Source: Rotaria sordida (lineage: Eukaryota > Rotifera > Eurotatoria > Philodinida > Philodinidae). Taken from it: a DNA stretch of 64,000 nucleotides. The notes beneath the pieces were generated by a model. That model worked only from the letters and a program-made list of their open reading frames with translations, did no database searches and had not been told where the DNA came from. The stretch spans positions 9,688 to 73,687 of the forward strand of contig CAJNOL010000553.1 of assembly GCA_905250125.1 (NCBI GenBank), written 5' to 3'. Of this stretch, positions 31,619-43,400 are shown piece by piece. Position numbers and translations under genes: made by a program. How positions within the stretch are numbered: the stretch's first letter is position 1; each line of letters starts with the position of its first letter.

Positions 31619-33576
31619 CCCAGGTGCAAAAATCGTACGAGGATCATATAAGATCTTATACGATCTTACTGACAATTAGATTTTGTAAGATTCAGATTGT
31701 ATGATCTTACGAAATCTTGCAAATTTCTTGTTCTAAGATTTAATATGATTCTTATTATAAGATGCTAGCGTCAATCTTATATGATTCTTGATATAAGATT
31801 CTTGCAAGATCTGAGGATGGGAGTCTTGTAAGATATTGTAGGATCTTGTCAGACCATAATTTTAAGATATTCCTCATGCAAACTAGTTTTTATAACGATA
31901 GGTTTATAGATGTGGATTACTACACGTGTTTAAGTGATGGAATGCTTCCTAATAGAAATATAATTTCTTTTTAAATTGCAAATACACGTTTTGTATACAG
32001 CGATGGTTATTATAAAAACAGCACACTACTAATCAATTTGATTTGACTTGATTAAGTTTATTATTGTTTTGAATTTTATCTCGTTAAATTCATTTTATCG
32101 TTTATTCTTATTGAAAAAAACATTTTTTGTATTTGTTTGTAAAACTGCAATTAATAATAATTCTCTAGTGTAGAGGACATGTAAGCTGACAATGGCTAAT
32201 ATATACTATATATATGAGCGAGAAACCGTTACATTCGTCTTATATTCTGGTATGGTGGAAGAAATTGCACGTCATATATTTTTTCAAAAATACAACTAGG
32301 CTTTTTATATTAATTTATAATTCTTCAAAATTATCCAGTTTTGTTTTAGATATTTGAAATTCGTATCGATCTTATTTAGTCTTTGTGGTTTCATCGACTG
32401 AATTTCGATATTTCTGGTTTATTTTGACTCAAACTAATGATGAAAAATATTATTTTATTTTACTTTCAATCAATGTGAAAGGAGTTAGTTTCATTTGATG
32501 TATATGCTTAACTTATTTCAGTTAAGATATAATTAATCTAAGAAGATTATCTACTTATAGTCAAAGTAAAATGAAAGCAATTTAATACAACTATACTTGT
32601 TTTACAACAAAATAGGTTCATTTTCATAAGATTATTTATTTAATAGTCTGGGAAAATAAAATAAATTCAAAGTGAAGAGATTAATCTTACTTGAAATAAA
32701 GTTAAACTAATGGAATTATTGCATTTATATTTTTTTAATGCAAAATTAATATTCAATTTGATAATATTATTTAGAATTTACATTATATGGAACTAAATTA
32801 ACCTAATTTTATCATTTTATTTTATTTCGATTGAAACAAAATTAACATACTAGATTTTTTCTACAATTAAATTAAATTATTTTATCTGATCATTCCAACT
32901 AACACAAAATAAATATAATACAATTATTCATTTATGATTAAAATAAAATCAAGGAAACCTTATCCAATATAATTTGGTTAAATCCGTTTTCCAAACTACA
33001 ACTCTGTAATTAATTAAGTCAATTTCAATATCGAACTCTACTCTATATACTGGTGGTCGATTATTCGAGGACGAGCTTAAAATTAACATCAAACCGAACT
33101 GTGATCTGTTTTCGATAAAACTACGCATTACTCATTGCATGTTTTCATGTGGAAATGATAAATATTTTTTTTATTTAAAAATAAATTTAGTCTGAGACGA
33201 AGTAAAATGATAAAAATTTCGCGATAAATGTTTTCTCTTGAAACAAAGAGTTTGAAGAAGGTAACTCAGCCTGTTGAAAAATTAGGTAGAGGTGATGAAA
33301 AGTGCAAGAATATCAATCATGCGATGCATCCTATAGTTGTATAGAAGCATGTATGAATAATGCAAGATCTTATCAGATCATACAATAAGATCATATAAGA
33401 ATCGTACAGTACGATATGATCAGATGTGCAGGCTTTATGACTATCTTATAAAAATCATACAAGATCGTATATGACTTTCATACGATCTTATATGATCATA
33501 TAAGATTTCACAGTAAGATCTTGTAAGGTATTGCAATATCGCACAAGATCTTATTGTCGGATTCTTCGACCTGGGG
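31619..33576. mobile_element. 1.96 kb non-autonomous element with GATCTT-rich ends
   Basis: Termini are inverted: cccaggtgcaaaaatcgtac on the left and, reversed on the right, ccccaggtcgaagaatccgac. Inside each end lie about 200 bases crowded with variants of the palindromic word taagatcttataagatc (31640-31850 and 33360-33560). The 1.5 kb centre is AT-rich with no open frame of note. A clear target duplication is not visible. Non-autonomous DNA transposon is the best call. Confidence 0.65.
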
Positions 33577-33668
33577 CTTCTTCGGATGAATCATGCTAAA
33601 CCAAATATTAAAATGAAAATTTCAAATAGATAAAAATAAATCTACCGTTAATTGAGTTTCATAAATTG

Positions 33669-34960
33669 TTAAACTAATTTTTTTAGTAAAAAAATATCAA
33701 TTACTTGGGGATCATTATCTTCTAAAATCACTCGATTATATTCTTGAAAAATTTTATCCATTGAAAGACGAGGAGATGGATAACTATCAAATTTACATTT
33801 CATTATTACGAAAAAAGTTAAACAAAAAAAAGTTAAACAAAAAAAACAAAACAATATTTCCTATGAAAAGAAGCATTTACCGGAATGGTTAGGTATATTA
33901 TATACAGTATAATTTTCATGATGTTCACGACGTACAAGATTAACAGTTCATTTAGTCAAAAGATTCGTAACATCAATTGATATTCCATTAATTAGCTATA
34001 AAGAAAGAGAAAACCTATAGATCAAGTCTTCTGGATTTTTTTATTTAACTTTACTTGTACGGGCGTATTATTCGTATAAACCTGTTCTAAAGAAAGATTT
34101 TCCATTGAATCACGTTGAATAGGACAAGAAAAATTGACTCGATTTACCAGTTTCAATAACATCTACTTGACACCAAAGAGTATCATTATCAATTGATGAA
34201 ACTCGATTGATTTTTAATCTATCATTTTTTTTGGTTCACAATTTGATGAAAAAAAGGATTTGTCTTATCTCGTCCTTTAAACTAGAAAATTTCAGCAGAT
34301 AGATTTGTATTTATTCGACATTTGATTAAAACAGTCGAACCTAATTCAACATATCAAATTGATTCACTGAGAAATATTATTGAAACTAGAAGAAAATAAA
34401 ATGAATTGGTTTCATTTCGAGTATAAAGATTCTACTTGTAACATTTATTAGAAAAGTTTCGAAAATTGATTTTCCATCTTGATGAAAATCTAAGCATTTC
34501 CATACTTCTCGATCAGTTTCGGTTAAATTTTCTACAAATATTTTTTTTAAAAATAGAAAAAAAAATTTTTCTTAAAAAACAAACTAGATCAAGTAATTGT
34601 GTATCACTAGCGCGAACATTACTTCCTTGAACAAGAAGTAAATCCAAACATCTATTAAATAAAAAATTACAAAAGAAAATCGAACGAAATGTTTACTTTT
34701 TATTATTTAATGAAGTTCCTTGAATTTATTGAAGAGTAATACTAACATTTTAAAGATTTTTTTCTGGCCTACTTACATGAAAAGAAATCAATTGAAATTC
34801 TACCTCAGTACAAATGGTAAAGTAAAATTTCCTTTATTATCTATATTTTCTTCTTTAATATCAAAATAACAACGAAATTTAATTACTTCATCAAATGATT
34901 GTTTACTATGTGATGCTTAATTTAAATTTAATGATGTTCGGCGACAAGAATCTAATGGTT
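33669..34960 (-). pseudogene. relic of a multi-exon Ig-domain gene
   Basis: Read on the minus strand, fragments of immunoglobulin-like domains follow in order. From about 34905: FDEVIKFRCYFDIKEENIDN. After an intron-like GTAAGT...TAG gap: CLDLLLVQGSNVRASDTQLL. Then ENLTETDREVWKCLDFHQDG, LGSTVLIKCRINTNLSAEIF, a stop, FKGRDKTNPFF, NDRLKINRVSSIDNDTLWCQ, INGISIDVTNLLTK, a stop, and finally MKCKFDSYPSPRLSMDKIFQ ending at 33669. Paired Cys with Trp-like and D-x-x-x-x-x-C spacing are typical of cell-surface Ig domains. In-frame stops and a lack of clean exon joins mark it as decayed. The exact family is not known. Confidence 0.5.
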
Positions 34961-35103
34961 ATTATTCGGTATTACTGTTGTTCCACGAAATGCATTTGAA
35001 AAACTTAACAAAATTTGATAAATCTATTTTAAATTAAAGATTTTGTTTTTTGTTAGAGAAAAAAAAGACTTACAACATCTTGATTTTCCCATCGAAAAAC
35101 ATG

Positions 35104-35189
35104 AGGGTGTGGATGACGATGTTGGATAGTGTTGAGTGTGGGTCTAGTCTTCTCTCGCAGCTGCACCCATCCTCCCACAACCACACCCC
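35104..35189. repeat. telomere-like hairpin T7
   Basis: gagggtgtggatgacgatg...gagtgtgggtc, core tagtcttctctcgcag, then tgcacccatcctcccacaaccacacccc. Forward core. Confidence 0.75.
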
Positions 35190-35732
35190 AAATCTTCTGA
35201 CAATTCACCATTTTTCTGTTATTTGCAGCGCCCAAACCACAAAATGACAAATATTAATCATAACAACCATTTAAAATTTTTGACAGTCACATAGAATATA
35301 TGAATCTACAAAAAGGCGAAAAAATAACTGAGCTAGTGCGCAGAAAAATCGATCGACTCCATCCCAAAATTGATTTAAATCTTCATCTTCTCATACACAT
35401 ACTACGGGATCTTTGAGTATTCTTGAAAGCAATGTTGTATGACGGTGATCGAGAACAAGAGTACACTTGGTGACGACTGATAAATGTCATACAAAAATTG
35501 TTCTTTTTTTAAGAAATATTCATATTTGTATTTTAAAGTTAAAGAGAAACAAAAAGAAATCAAAATTTATTGTATGAAAGAGAGATAAAATCGTTGCAAC
35601 ACTTTTTATATTAAAATCTATCTTTCTTTTATCATACGTCTAGTGTTATTAAAAAAAGAATTTGTAAATTAACATAGAAAACTTCGCAAAAATATAGTAT
35701 GAAGAAAATAATAAAAATAGACTGAAAAAGAA
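35190..35732. other. 3' flank of the dehydrogenase gene
   Basis: AT-rich; no further gene. A polyadenylation region for the minus-strand dehydrogenase should lie near 35600-35730. Confidence 0.35.
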
Positions 35733-36818
35733 CTAAAGATACTTTGTTTTTTCATTTACAATATTCTCACTTAACTCCCACAGTTCTTGAGCCTTTTTCG
35801 AATTGTATGCAGTTAGACTAGGTTGTGCTACTCGACAATTGGAATGGTACTTTCCAGGTTGAGCTTCATCCGACAAAGCACAATACAGCGTTGTTATTGC
35901 CCCTTGGGCAATCGTTTTCGAAGAAATAGCAAACAAGATCATTAAGATTGCTTGAAGTAGCGTTCTCTCGCGTGTTAGTTCAGTTGAACGAATGAAGCCA
36001 GGATGAAGTGAGTAGGTCTTAATGCCTCGACCACCATAACGTCTTTGCAATTCAACAATATGTAGGATATTGGCTAATTTTGATTCAGCATATACTAGCA
36101 TAGTATTGTACGCATTGGTTTTTGAAAAATCAATGTTTTCATTAGCAAGGATGTGCATAATGCTGCTCACATTGACAATTCGTCCATTCGATTGAATAAG
36201 TAAAGGAAGAAGAAGTTGAGTTAAATAGAAATGACCGACTAAATTTAAATGACAAATAAAGAATAAATTAGTGTAGAAACACAGCTTACTATGATTTGTT
36301 CCAAAAGTACTTTCCAGACCATCGTTAGTCAGTTCTTTATGTTTTTTGTTAACTCCGGCATTGTTAATCAAAATATCAACTTTATCAATCTTTTCAGCAA
36401 ATACTTTGACACTTGCTAAATCACTTAGATCCAGATGATAACCAATAACGTTTCCATGAGATTCTTTGCTTAATTGTTGAGCGACATGTTCAGCTCTTTC
36501 TTGACCACGTATACCAACAATAACACGTGCTTGTTGTTTAGCTAATTCAAGAGCAGTAACTCGTCCTATGCCTGAAGCTGCACCTGTAACTATAACAGTT
36601 TGATTGGTTAAATTCTTATTTGGTATATATAAACGGCCAGCTACCAAGCGTTTGTTAATAACGAAGAAGACAACAATATGAATACTTAAGTAAAACAATG
36701 TGTAAGGCCAGCTGACCACAAAGAGCAGAACATAAATGAGTACGGAAAGATTTGCCAAGAAAAACATACCAGATTGGCATTCTGGATTAACCAACAGCGT
36801 GCGAATAGGAAGCGTCAT
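35733..36818 (-). CDS. short-chain dehydrogenase/reductase, membrane-anchored
   Basis: ATG at 36818. A 51 bp intron (36239-36289, GTAAGC...TTTAG) leaves the frame open if retained, but removing it restores the family motif GTNHIGHFYLTQLLLP. The spliced product is 344 residues. The N-terminus has two hydrophobic stretches (FFLANLSVLIYVLLFVVSW, FYLSIHIVVFFVI), suggesting an ER-membrane anchor. The Rossmann fold follows: TGAASGIG binds NAD(P), DLSDLASV and NNAG stabilise the fold, the catalytic Ser is in VNVSSIMH, and YAESK is the catalytic Y-x-x-x-K; LHPGF follows. It is closest in layout to retinol dehydrogenases 11-14 and DHRS relatives. The likely reaction is NADP-dependent reduction or oxidation of a lipid aldehyde or ketone; the substrate is not known. 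Confidence 0.92.
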   Translation of the reverse strand: MTLPIRTLLVNPECQSGMFFLANLSVLIYVLLFVVSWPYTLFYLSIHIVVFFVINKRLVAGRLYIPNKNLTNQTVIVTGAASGIGRVTALELAKQQARVIVGIRGQERAEHVAQQLSKESHGNVIGYHLDLSDLASVKVFAEKIDKVDILINNAGVNKKHKELTNDGLESTFGTNHSKLCFYTNLFFICHLNLVGHFYLTQLLLPLLIQSNGRIVNVSSIMHILANENIDFSKTNAYNTMLVYAESKLANILHIVELQRRYGGRGIKTYSLHPGFIRSTELTRERTLLQAILMILFAISSKTIAQGAITTLYCALSDEAQPGKYHSNCRVAQPSLTAYNSKKAQELWELSENIVNEKTKYL

Positions 36819-39104
36819 ATTTCTCGAAAAGAGTTGTTTGTTGATGATAGTGGAGAGTCTTACTAATAACTGTGTACGTGTATTGTGATGTGGTGTGTTT
36901 TTTTTTAAATATTTTATGTGACGAGAAGAACGAGCAAATGAAAAGATAAAGACAAAGAGAACACGAACTGCTTATTATATTGTTTCACTGTTCTGTGTGC
37001 GTTAGTAGATGACGTGCATCATTTTGTTGTTAGTAAGTAATGACTTTCTGCTGATAATCAGAACATAGAAAACGAGCGAGTGATAAAAACAAAAATGTAT
37101 TGGCTGCAATACTATCACTCTATTTTGTAAAACCTAATTATATCACCATAGATTTTTCGCATATTGTTAGATGGGTCTTTACTGCATAGAATTTAAAACA
37201 ATGAAAATATTTGTATAAATACAAACCATTAAATTTCATGGCTTGATCATATTATTATTTGATGTGATTTAAATAATTGTGTATCATCTAAACTTATCAG
37301 CTGTTCTCATGAAACGGTAAAAAGATACATAAAATTTGCTTTTCTTTAATGGTACATTTTCATTAAAGATGCTAGATAGGTTAGTCTAGTTGAATTATCT
37401 CTTGACTTAAAATATCTATGGATCAACCTTGAACTAATTCAGTAAATTGAGCACGTCATTTGAAGAATCCTACCTCTGGTAACGGAACCATATTCTATGT
37501 CATTGTAAATAAGATTGGTTGCACAGTTAGAATAAACAAAATTATTTGGTATACATTGTCGTATAATATGTAGGTATCAATTGAATAAACATGGCTTTTG
37601 ACATGCTTCGAAAAGTCAAAAAAACTTTGAAAAAAAAACAACTGCGGTCGGTCTTTCAGGAAAAATTGAGAAAATATTGAATTTGTGCGATAAATTCGAT
37701 TTTCTAACAATAAATGTCAAACATTATAAAAATAGTCGCCTGAAAACGATAAGACTTTCATTTGATATTGTGATACGACGAGTACCAATGATAGCCAGTT
37801 GGCTTAGACTACTTCTGGTTTTCTTATATCTGAATGCACATTACGAATATCTATGTGGCCGTATTCTTAACAACCTACCAATTAAGCAAACTGACAATAC
37901 GTTGAGAGAATACTCTTAATAAAAATGTTTTCGGTACAATAAAGAAGACTAAGAGTCTGACAATAATTCTTTTCAGTTATCATAACTACGGCGAGTGAAA
38001 GCGAAAATACACCGAAGTCGGCATGTTAAGAAAGGACATCAAAACTGCATCTAAATGTATAACAGACAATACATCTTGTTTTCCAATATGGTCCTATTCA
38101 TAAACTTTTTTTACTTATACAAGTACATATTTCAATTGTTCGTTTGGGCGTTTTGACCAACAACGATTTATTTTAATATGGTACTATTATAATATATAGT
38201 TTTTCGTATAATACCTGTTTTATAATGGATCATACAGTCAGATCCTATGGCTCTGTTTCAACAATATAATATTGATATATGGTAGACTTTTCGAGGGAGA
38301 AGAAAGTAATATAATCATATAAATTTATATTGAAAATAAGAAAACTTAGACTTCCCTGCGATGGTTATCTAGTGTAACTACTGAAGAGTCCGCACTAAAA
38401 AAATGCTTATAGTTGCTTCGAGTCATAGGAAAAAGATTCTAAAATTAAAAAAAAAACAAATTTGTGCAATTTTTTTTCAAATAGTTCTAAATCAATGGTT
38501 AAAAGAGCAAAAATAATAATATATCAGAAAAAACGAAATAAAACAAGTAACATTCATCGAGAGTCGATTCACTTATCCCTAAACTGACGAGATATGGATA
38601 TCCATGAAGTTGCTTTTAGATGTAAACATGCGTTAAGCACGCTATTGCACTTAGCATTATGAAATTGTTTGGAAAAAGTTACTTGCATCGGAAATATGAA
38701 TACAGTGTCTTAGAATGCTTCCGACGCCGAAATAATAACAATTTACATTAGACTATTCATTTGTTTTCGAAATATTTTCATCAACAGATACTTCACTCTT
38801 ACTAAAGTGTTTTTAACCTGTGAAAAATAAGTAAGCGATGAATGTATTTATTTATTTTTTAATATTTTCTTCTTCAAACGATTTCATTTTAAATTGTACA
38901 TAAGTTCTTAGTCAGCACCAAATACCACCGAAAATCAGTTTTTTTTATAGATGTTTAATGATCTATCTCCTCATAGACATTAATTTGAATTTTAAGATAC
39001 ATCATATGAAAAGCAGTTATCTTTATTATAACTGGCTAGTTTTCAGCATAAACATGATACTATTATTACGAATCAAGGAAAGGTTTCTTTTATTCCTTTG
39101 AGAA
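36819..39104. other. 2.3 kb without recognised gene
   Basis: AT-rich. An 80-codon frame at 37677-37919 (+) contains a hydrophobic stretch (IASWLRLLLVFLYL) but no family motif. Nothing else stands out. Confidence 0.35.
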
Positions 39105-39153
39105 AGGGTGGATGAGTATAGGTGTGTTTTGGTTCTTTTCACATCCACACCCT
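39105..39153. repeat. telomere-like hairpin T8 (short)
   Basis: aaagggtggatgagtataggtgtg, core gttcttttc, then acatccacaccctttt. The outermost bases aaaggg and cccttt also pair. Confidence 0.65.
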
Positions 39154-39484
39154 TTTCATTGATTTAACTGTCTCTTTTTCATATCATTTCGATGTCACGT
39201 AACAGTTGCTGGTTTCCTAGAGTATTGTCAAAAATTGATTGAAGCCGCTTAATATAAGGTAACAATAAGCGTAATGTGATTGTCGGTGATTTGTTGGATT
39301 TCAAGCAACCCATCAACCAGTTAGCTTCAAAAACGCTAACAAAAATAATATGTTGATTTTGATAGAAAACAATTCATCGTGGAGGGCGCAGAAATGTATT
39401 TAATGACTCTCTTTTACTCTTGATGACACGCTCAAATTCAGTAGAAATCTAAAAATTTGATCGTCAACTTTTTGGTTGACAATC

Positions 39485-39790
39485 ATTGAAAAATGTTGTG
39501 TTAGTGAAGGCATACGGTAAGGGACGAAATACATTATATAATTGTGCTAGATTCATGACGTCACTATTTATGTCACACAATCATTTGATTTCGTCATGTA
39601 GTTTAGGACAACATGGTTTGACAGGTAAAGAGTATGTCAATTGTCGTTACTCTTCCAATTCATGTTCAAATTCTCGTTGTTATTCTTCATCTAATAATTG
39701 AGATAGACGTTGTTGTGTTCCACCATATTCCTGTAATCGTTTTAACACAACACTGAATATTTTTCGATAAACGACGATTACACTGTTCGT
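39485..39790 (-). pseudogene. fragment of a DUF3638-type (ubiquitinyl-hydrolase-like) gene
   Basis: Read from 39790 downward: YRKIFSVVLKRLQEYGGTQQ, RLSQLLDEE, a stop, QREFEHELEE, a stop, then KLHDEIKWLCDINSDVMNLA and VFRPLPYAFTNTTFF. The pattern EYGGT-x-x-RL-x-x-x-LDEEQQRE followed by a VFRPL-x-YAF block is known to me from the very large DUF3638/DUF3645 proteins that are common in rotifers. Two TAA codons interrupt it. Its upstream end coincides with hairpin T9, beyond which the sequence is unrelated. Confidence 0.6.
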
Positions 39791-39792
39791 AC

Positions 39793-39839
39793 TGGGTGTG
39801 GGTTTAGTTATTACTCTTGTTATCACCCACACCCACGGT
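39793..39839. repeat. telomere-like hairpin T9
   Basis: ctgggtgtgggtttagttatt, a core with actcttgttat, then cacccacacccac. It joins the DUF3638 fragment on the left to a membrane-type sequence on the right. Confidence 0.75.
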
Positions 39840-40093
39840 GGTAAAGCATCAGATTTCGACGAAGCCGCAAATGAGAAGGAAATAAATAATAATTGAAGAA
39901 TAGAATTCAATGCTGTGCCCAACCACATGATCATTGCTTGACAAATAAATGTACAGGCAAGAACACGAGCAAATAAATGATCCGGAAAAAAATAGAAGAG
40001 TTGTAAACAAAGGTAACCCAACGTGGTTCGAGCCTTTGTCGACGAATTAGTGACAGGCATTTCTTCATTCAATGGTTGAGAAATTTCAATCAC
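39840..40093 (-). pseudogene. unidentified membrane-protein fragment
   Basis: An open frame enters hairpin T9 from the right. It reads QPLNEEMPVTNSSTKARTTL and then two hydrophobic stretches (YLCLQLFYFFPDHLF, LACTFICQAMIMWLGTAL, ILQLLFISFSFAA). The first codon is GTG, not ATG. A polypyrimidine stretch ending CAG near 40128 could be an acceptor. Past T9 the frame continues into an unrelated gene fragment. I do not recognise the family. Confidence 0.4.
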
Positions 40094-40479
40094 TGAATCG
40101 GAAATGCTGGATAGTCACGTCTGACGATCTGGAAAAGAAAAGGTCACTGAGGAGAACGAGAAGAAGAAGAAGAGGAATGATTTGATTCTCTTCTTAGCGT
40201 GCGATGAGCTGCTAATGAGAAAAGAACTTATCAACTTTGACTAGAGCCAAGAACAACAGAAACAGCGACGGCACTTTCCTTTCTCTTCAATGACCCATTT
40301 GCATTACTCATTTCTCGGAGAAATTGGAAGGTCTGTTCTTGGCACTAATACAGACAAGGAGCTAGGTGCGTGATGGTTCGACGTTTCTCTCTTTTGTTAG
40401 TTTATTATTCTATTGTGTTAGTGTACTTTAAGATCAAAAAACACAAACGCAAGCAGATAAACGAAGTAGTTTTGATCGT

Positions 40480-43400
40480 CTACGTAGGATGGGAAAATTT
40501 GGCACAATGAGCGGGGTCTCGACGGTCTCGACACCTATCACCATATCGACAAGGAATCTGAGAAGCTCTTACGTGACCACCGGCATGAGGATTTACCAAT
40601 GTTTTGCTTTCTAAAAGCAATACAAACAAAAATGAGACCAAGTATAATTGTAGAGAAAACTGACTTTCGATTTTTGGTAATTCTTCGCCATGGAAAAATT
40701 TCATTCGATGTTGTTTGGATCTATCATAGCATTCTTCTTGATAACGACATGGAATAAGATAATCAGGTAGATCAGTGTGACGATATTTGGCCCGATGCAC
40801 AGGATTCGTTCGTTCAGAACAATTCACGTCATTGGGACATTTAGAGACTTTATGATTTTCATGAACGAGATGGGATTCATGAGCTTTATTTCGACAAAGT
40901 TCATTGAAACGGCATGGATGAGAATATTTCTTGGTATGATCTCGAATCTGTTGTCGAAGACAGTAGACTGATTCACTGCAAGGTGGAAGTTTTGGTGAAG
41001 ACATCTCTCCTGAATTTGAGGAAGCGGCAGCAGAAACTGAGCTGGATCTGGCTGGATTTGATTTCGGCGGTTCGTCGTCCGTGCGAGAACTAAATATAGC
41101 ATTGATAACCCTTCGGAAAATCGATGGTTTGCGTGGTTTTGCTGTTGCTCCAGCGGACGCAGCTCGACTTCTTCTCTCTTGTGGTCCGACATCAGTCGCA
41201 ACTCGAGATCGTTCACGACTGGGCCTCGAGGTACTGGTCCGAGGTGTGGTAGGAGGAAGGGGAGCGGTATAAGGAACCGATGATCGATGCATTTTCATCA
41301 AGTTCGATGTATCAATTCGAAAATCTTTGTCAAATGATGGATGAAGTTCTGGTGCAGATTCATGACTGATTCTTAAACGACGAATGGGGACATTTTGAGA
41401 CCCCGCACTGACATGAATATAATCGATTCTTGATAAATCTAAATCTCTCTTGTTGAATTGATACGAAATTTTTTCATGATTATAAATACCATTTGAGCCA
41501 GCATGGGATAGCGTTGCTTCACCTATGTGGTGGCTAATTTTCAAGCAAAATGTAAAGAAATCATCAATTTTACAGCCACAGTAAAAAGCACTGGATTTTG
41601 CTCGTAAATGATTCTCATGCACATGAGTCTCATGTTGATAGGGTAAACCATCATTGATATAGGAATATTCTTCACGATACTCATCACTCGCTGTCGATGG
41701 TGTCTCAGCCACATAACAAGTGAGACATCGCAGATTCGGTTGATCTTTCCCCATCTCAATACGTTCATTGGAAATGACGGTCATCATATCGCCATACATT
41801 GCTTGCCAGTAAATATAAGTAAATTCCAAAGTATTGGGTGCATTTTTCTTATTAAGAGAATATAGATAATATGAATCAGATATTTTCAAAGGAAGAGAAT
41901 TATATTCTTCGAATCTAGAAGCTGATACTGTAAGGTCAAAGCCGTGCGGAGCCTGTATCTCCTGGCTTCGTTCATCTATCTTCTTGATGATTTGTTCTAC
42001 GATAAATTTTAGATACGATCTGCGAGTGGCATCCAATGGTACTGTTGTGCCTGCTTTTTCTAAGCTAAGATCAACTTGGTGATCAGTAATGTGTAATGAG
42101 CGTCCCAATGCCTTTTGAGCATTTTCTTGAGCATGATGTGACAGGGATTCGAAAGCATTTTTCGGTATGTAAACAGTATCAATGTAATCCAATGGAATCA
42201 ATTGAGGTAAATGAGCTTCAAGTACTTCATGTGAATCTACAGCACACCATCGTTCCGTCAAAGATGAAAGATCAACCTTCATCGATTTGTTTTTGAGACC
42301 TGTGGTAGCGATCAATGCTGTCGCTGCTGCGTTTTCATAACTAGGAATAGAACAATGTAACTTTGTATGATGGAAATGTTTAGCACGTTCCTCTGCACGC
42401 CCTGGATCTTTGAACCATGGGCATTGCTTGTAAATAGCACCACTATTGAAACTAGTTCCAGCTTCAATAGAAAAATTCGAATCAGGATGCAACATAAGTT
42501 CGGATTTGAAGATAATGACAATATCACCATAATAATGACCCAGATGAGGCCCTAGTATACTGAAGACATGGCTATCTGTGCCTAATGTATGATCAACACC
42601 ATAGCCAATACCTGTGGGTGAAGCATTCAACTTGATCGCTGCTTGAGTTATTCTAACTGACCAATCCTGTATCACTTTAATATCATGCTCTTTCAGGGAT
42701 GATTTAAGTTTTTGCTTGATTACATTGATCTGATACTCTTGATCTTGATCTAGTGCAGTGGCACCATGTGGCTCTTTTTTCGTGAACTCTGCCTGGACAA
42801 AATGTTCGATAAGCTTTGAAACATTCTCTTCCACTATAGGATTTTTGTGTTGCATAAATATCAGACGTACTCGACTGTGCTCTTTCACTGCTTGAACAAC
42901 ATGTCGTGGTTTTGCTAATAATCTCATATAGTGACGACTCATTACATGACCATGAAGAAGAATGGATTCGAAAATATCTCTTTTACATCGATGAACAGGT
43001 TGTAATGCTAAGATCCAATTCAGAATAGTCGGAGATATGTTCGCTTTTTGCCAGTTCAAAGCATCAACATAGTCCTTGATCAGTCGAAATAACTGACCTT
43101 GATTTCGAACGAAACTGATTCCTGCATTGAGATTGGCATATCGAGCAACGCCGTGGTGATGGTGGTTTTTCCCATGTCGATAATTTTTTAAATGTTTATT
43201 TTGGCTTCTATCCACACATTTGTAACCATCATATTTGCAGAATAAACGAATGTCTCGAATGTTTGGATGAGAAAATAAATCAAGATGGTCTTCGTTCGTC
43301 AGTTGCGAGCATCGATGGCCATCTGAGCATAGTTGTCGAGCGATATGAATCGAGGTTCTCAAATGTCGTTCTTCGCCAATGCTTGTGCATTGACGACCAA

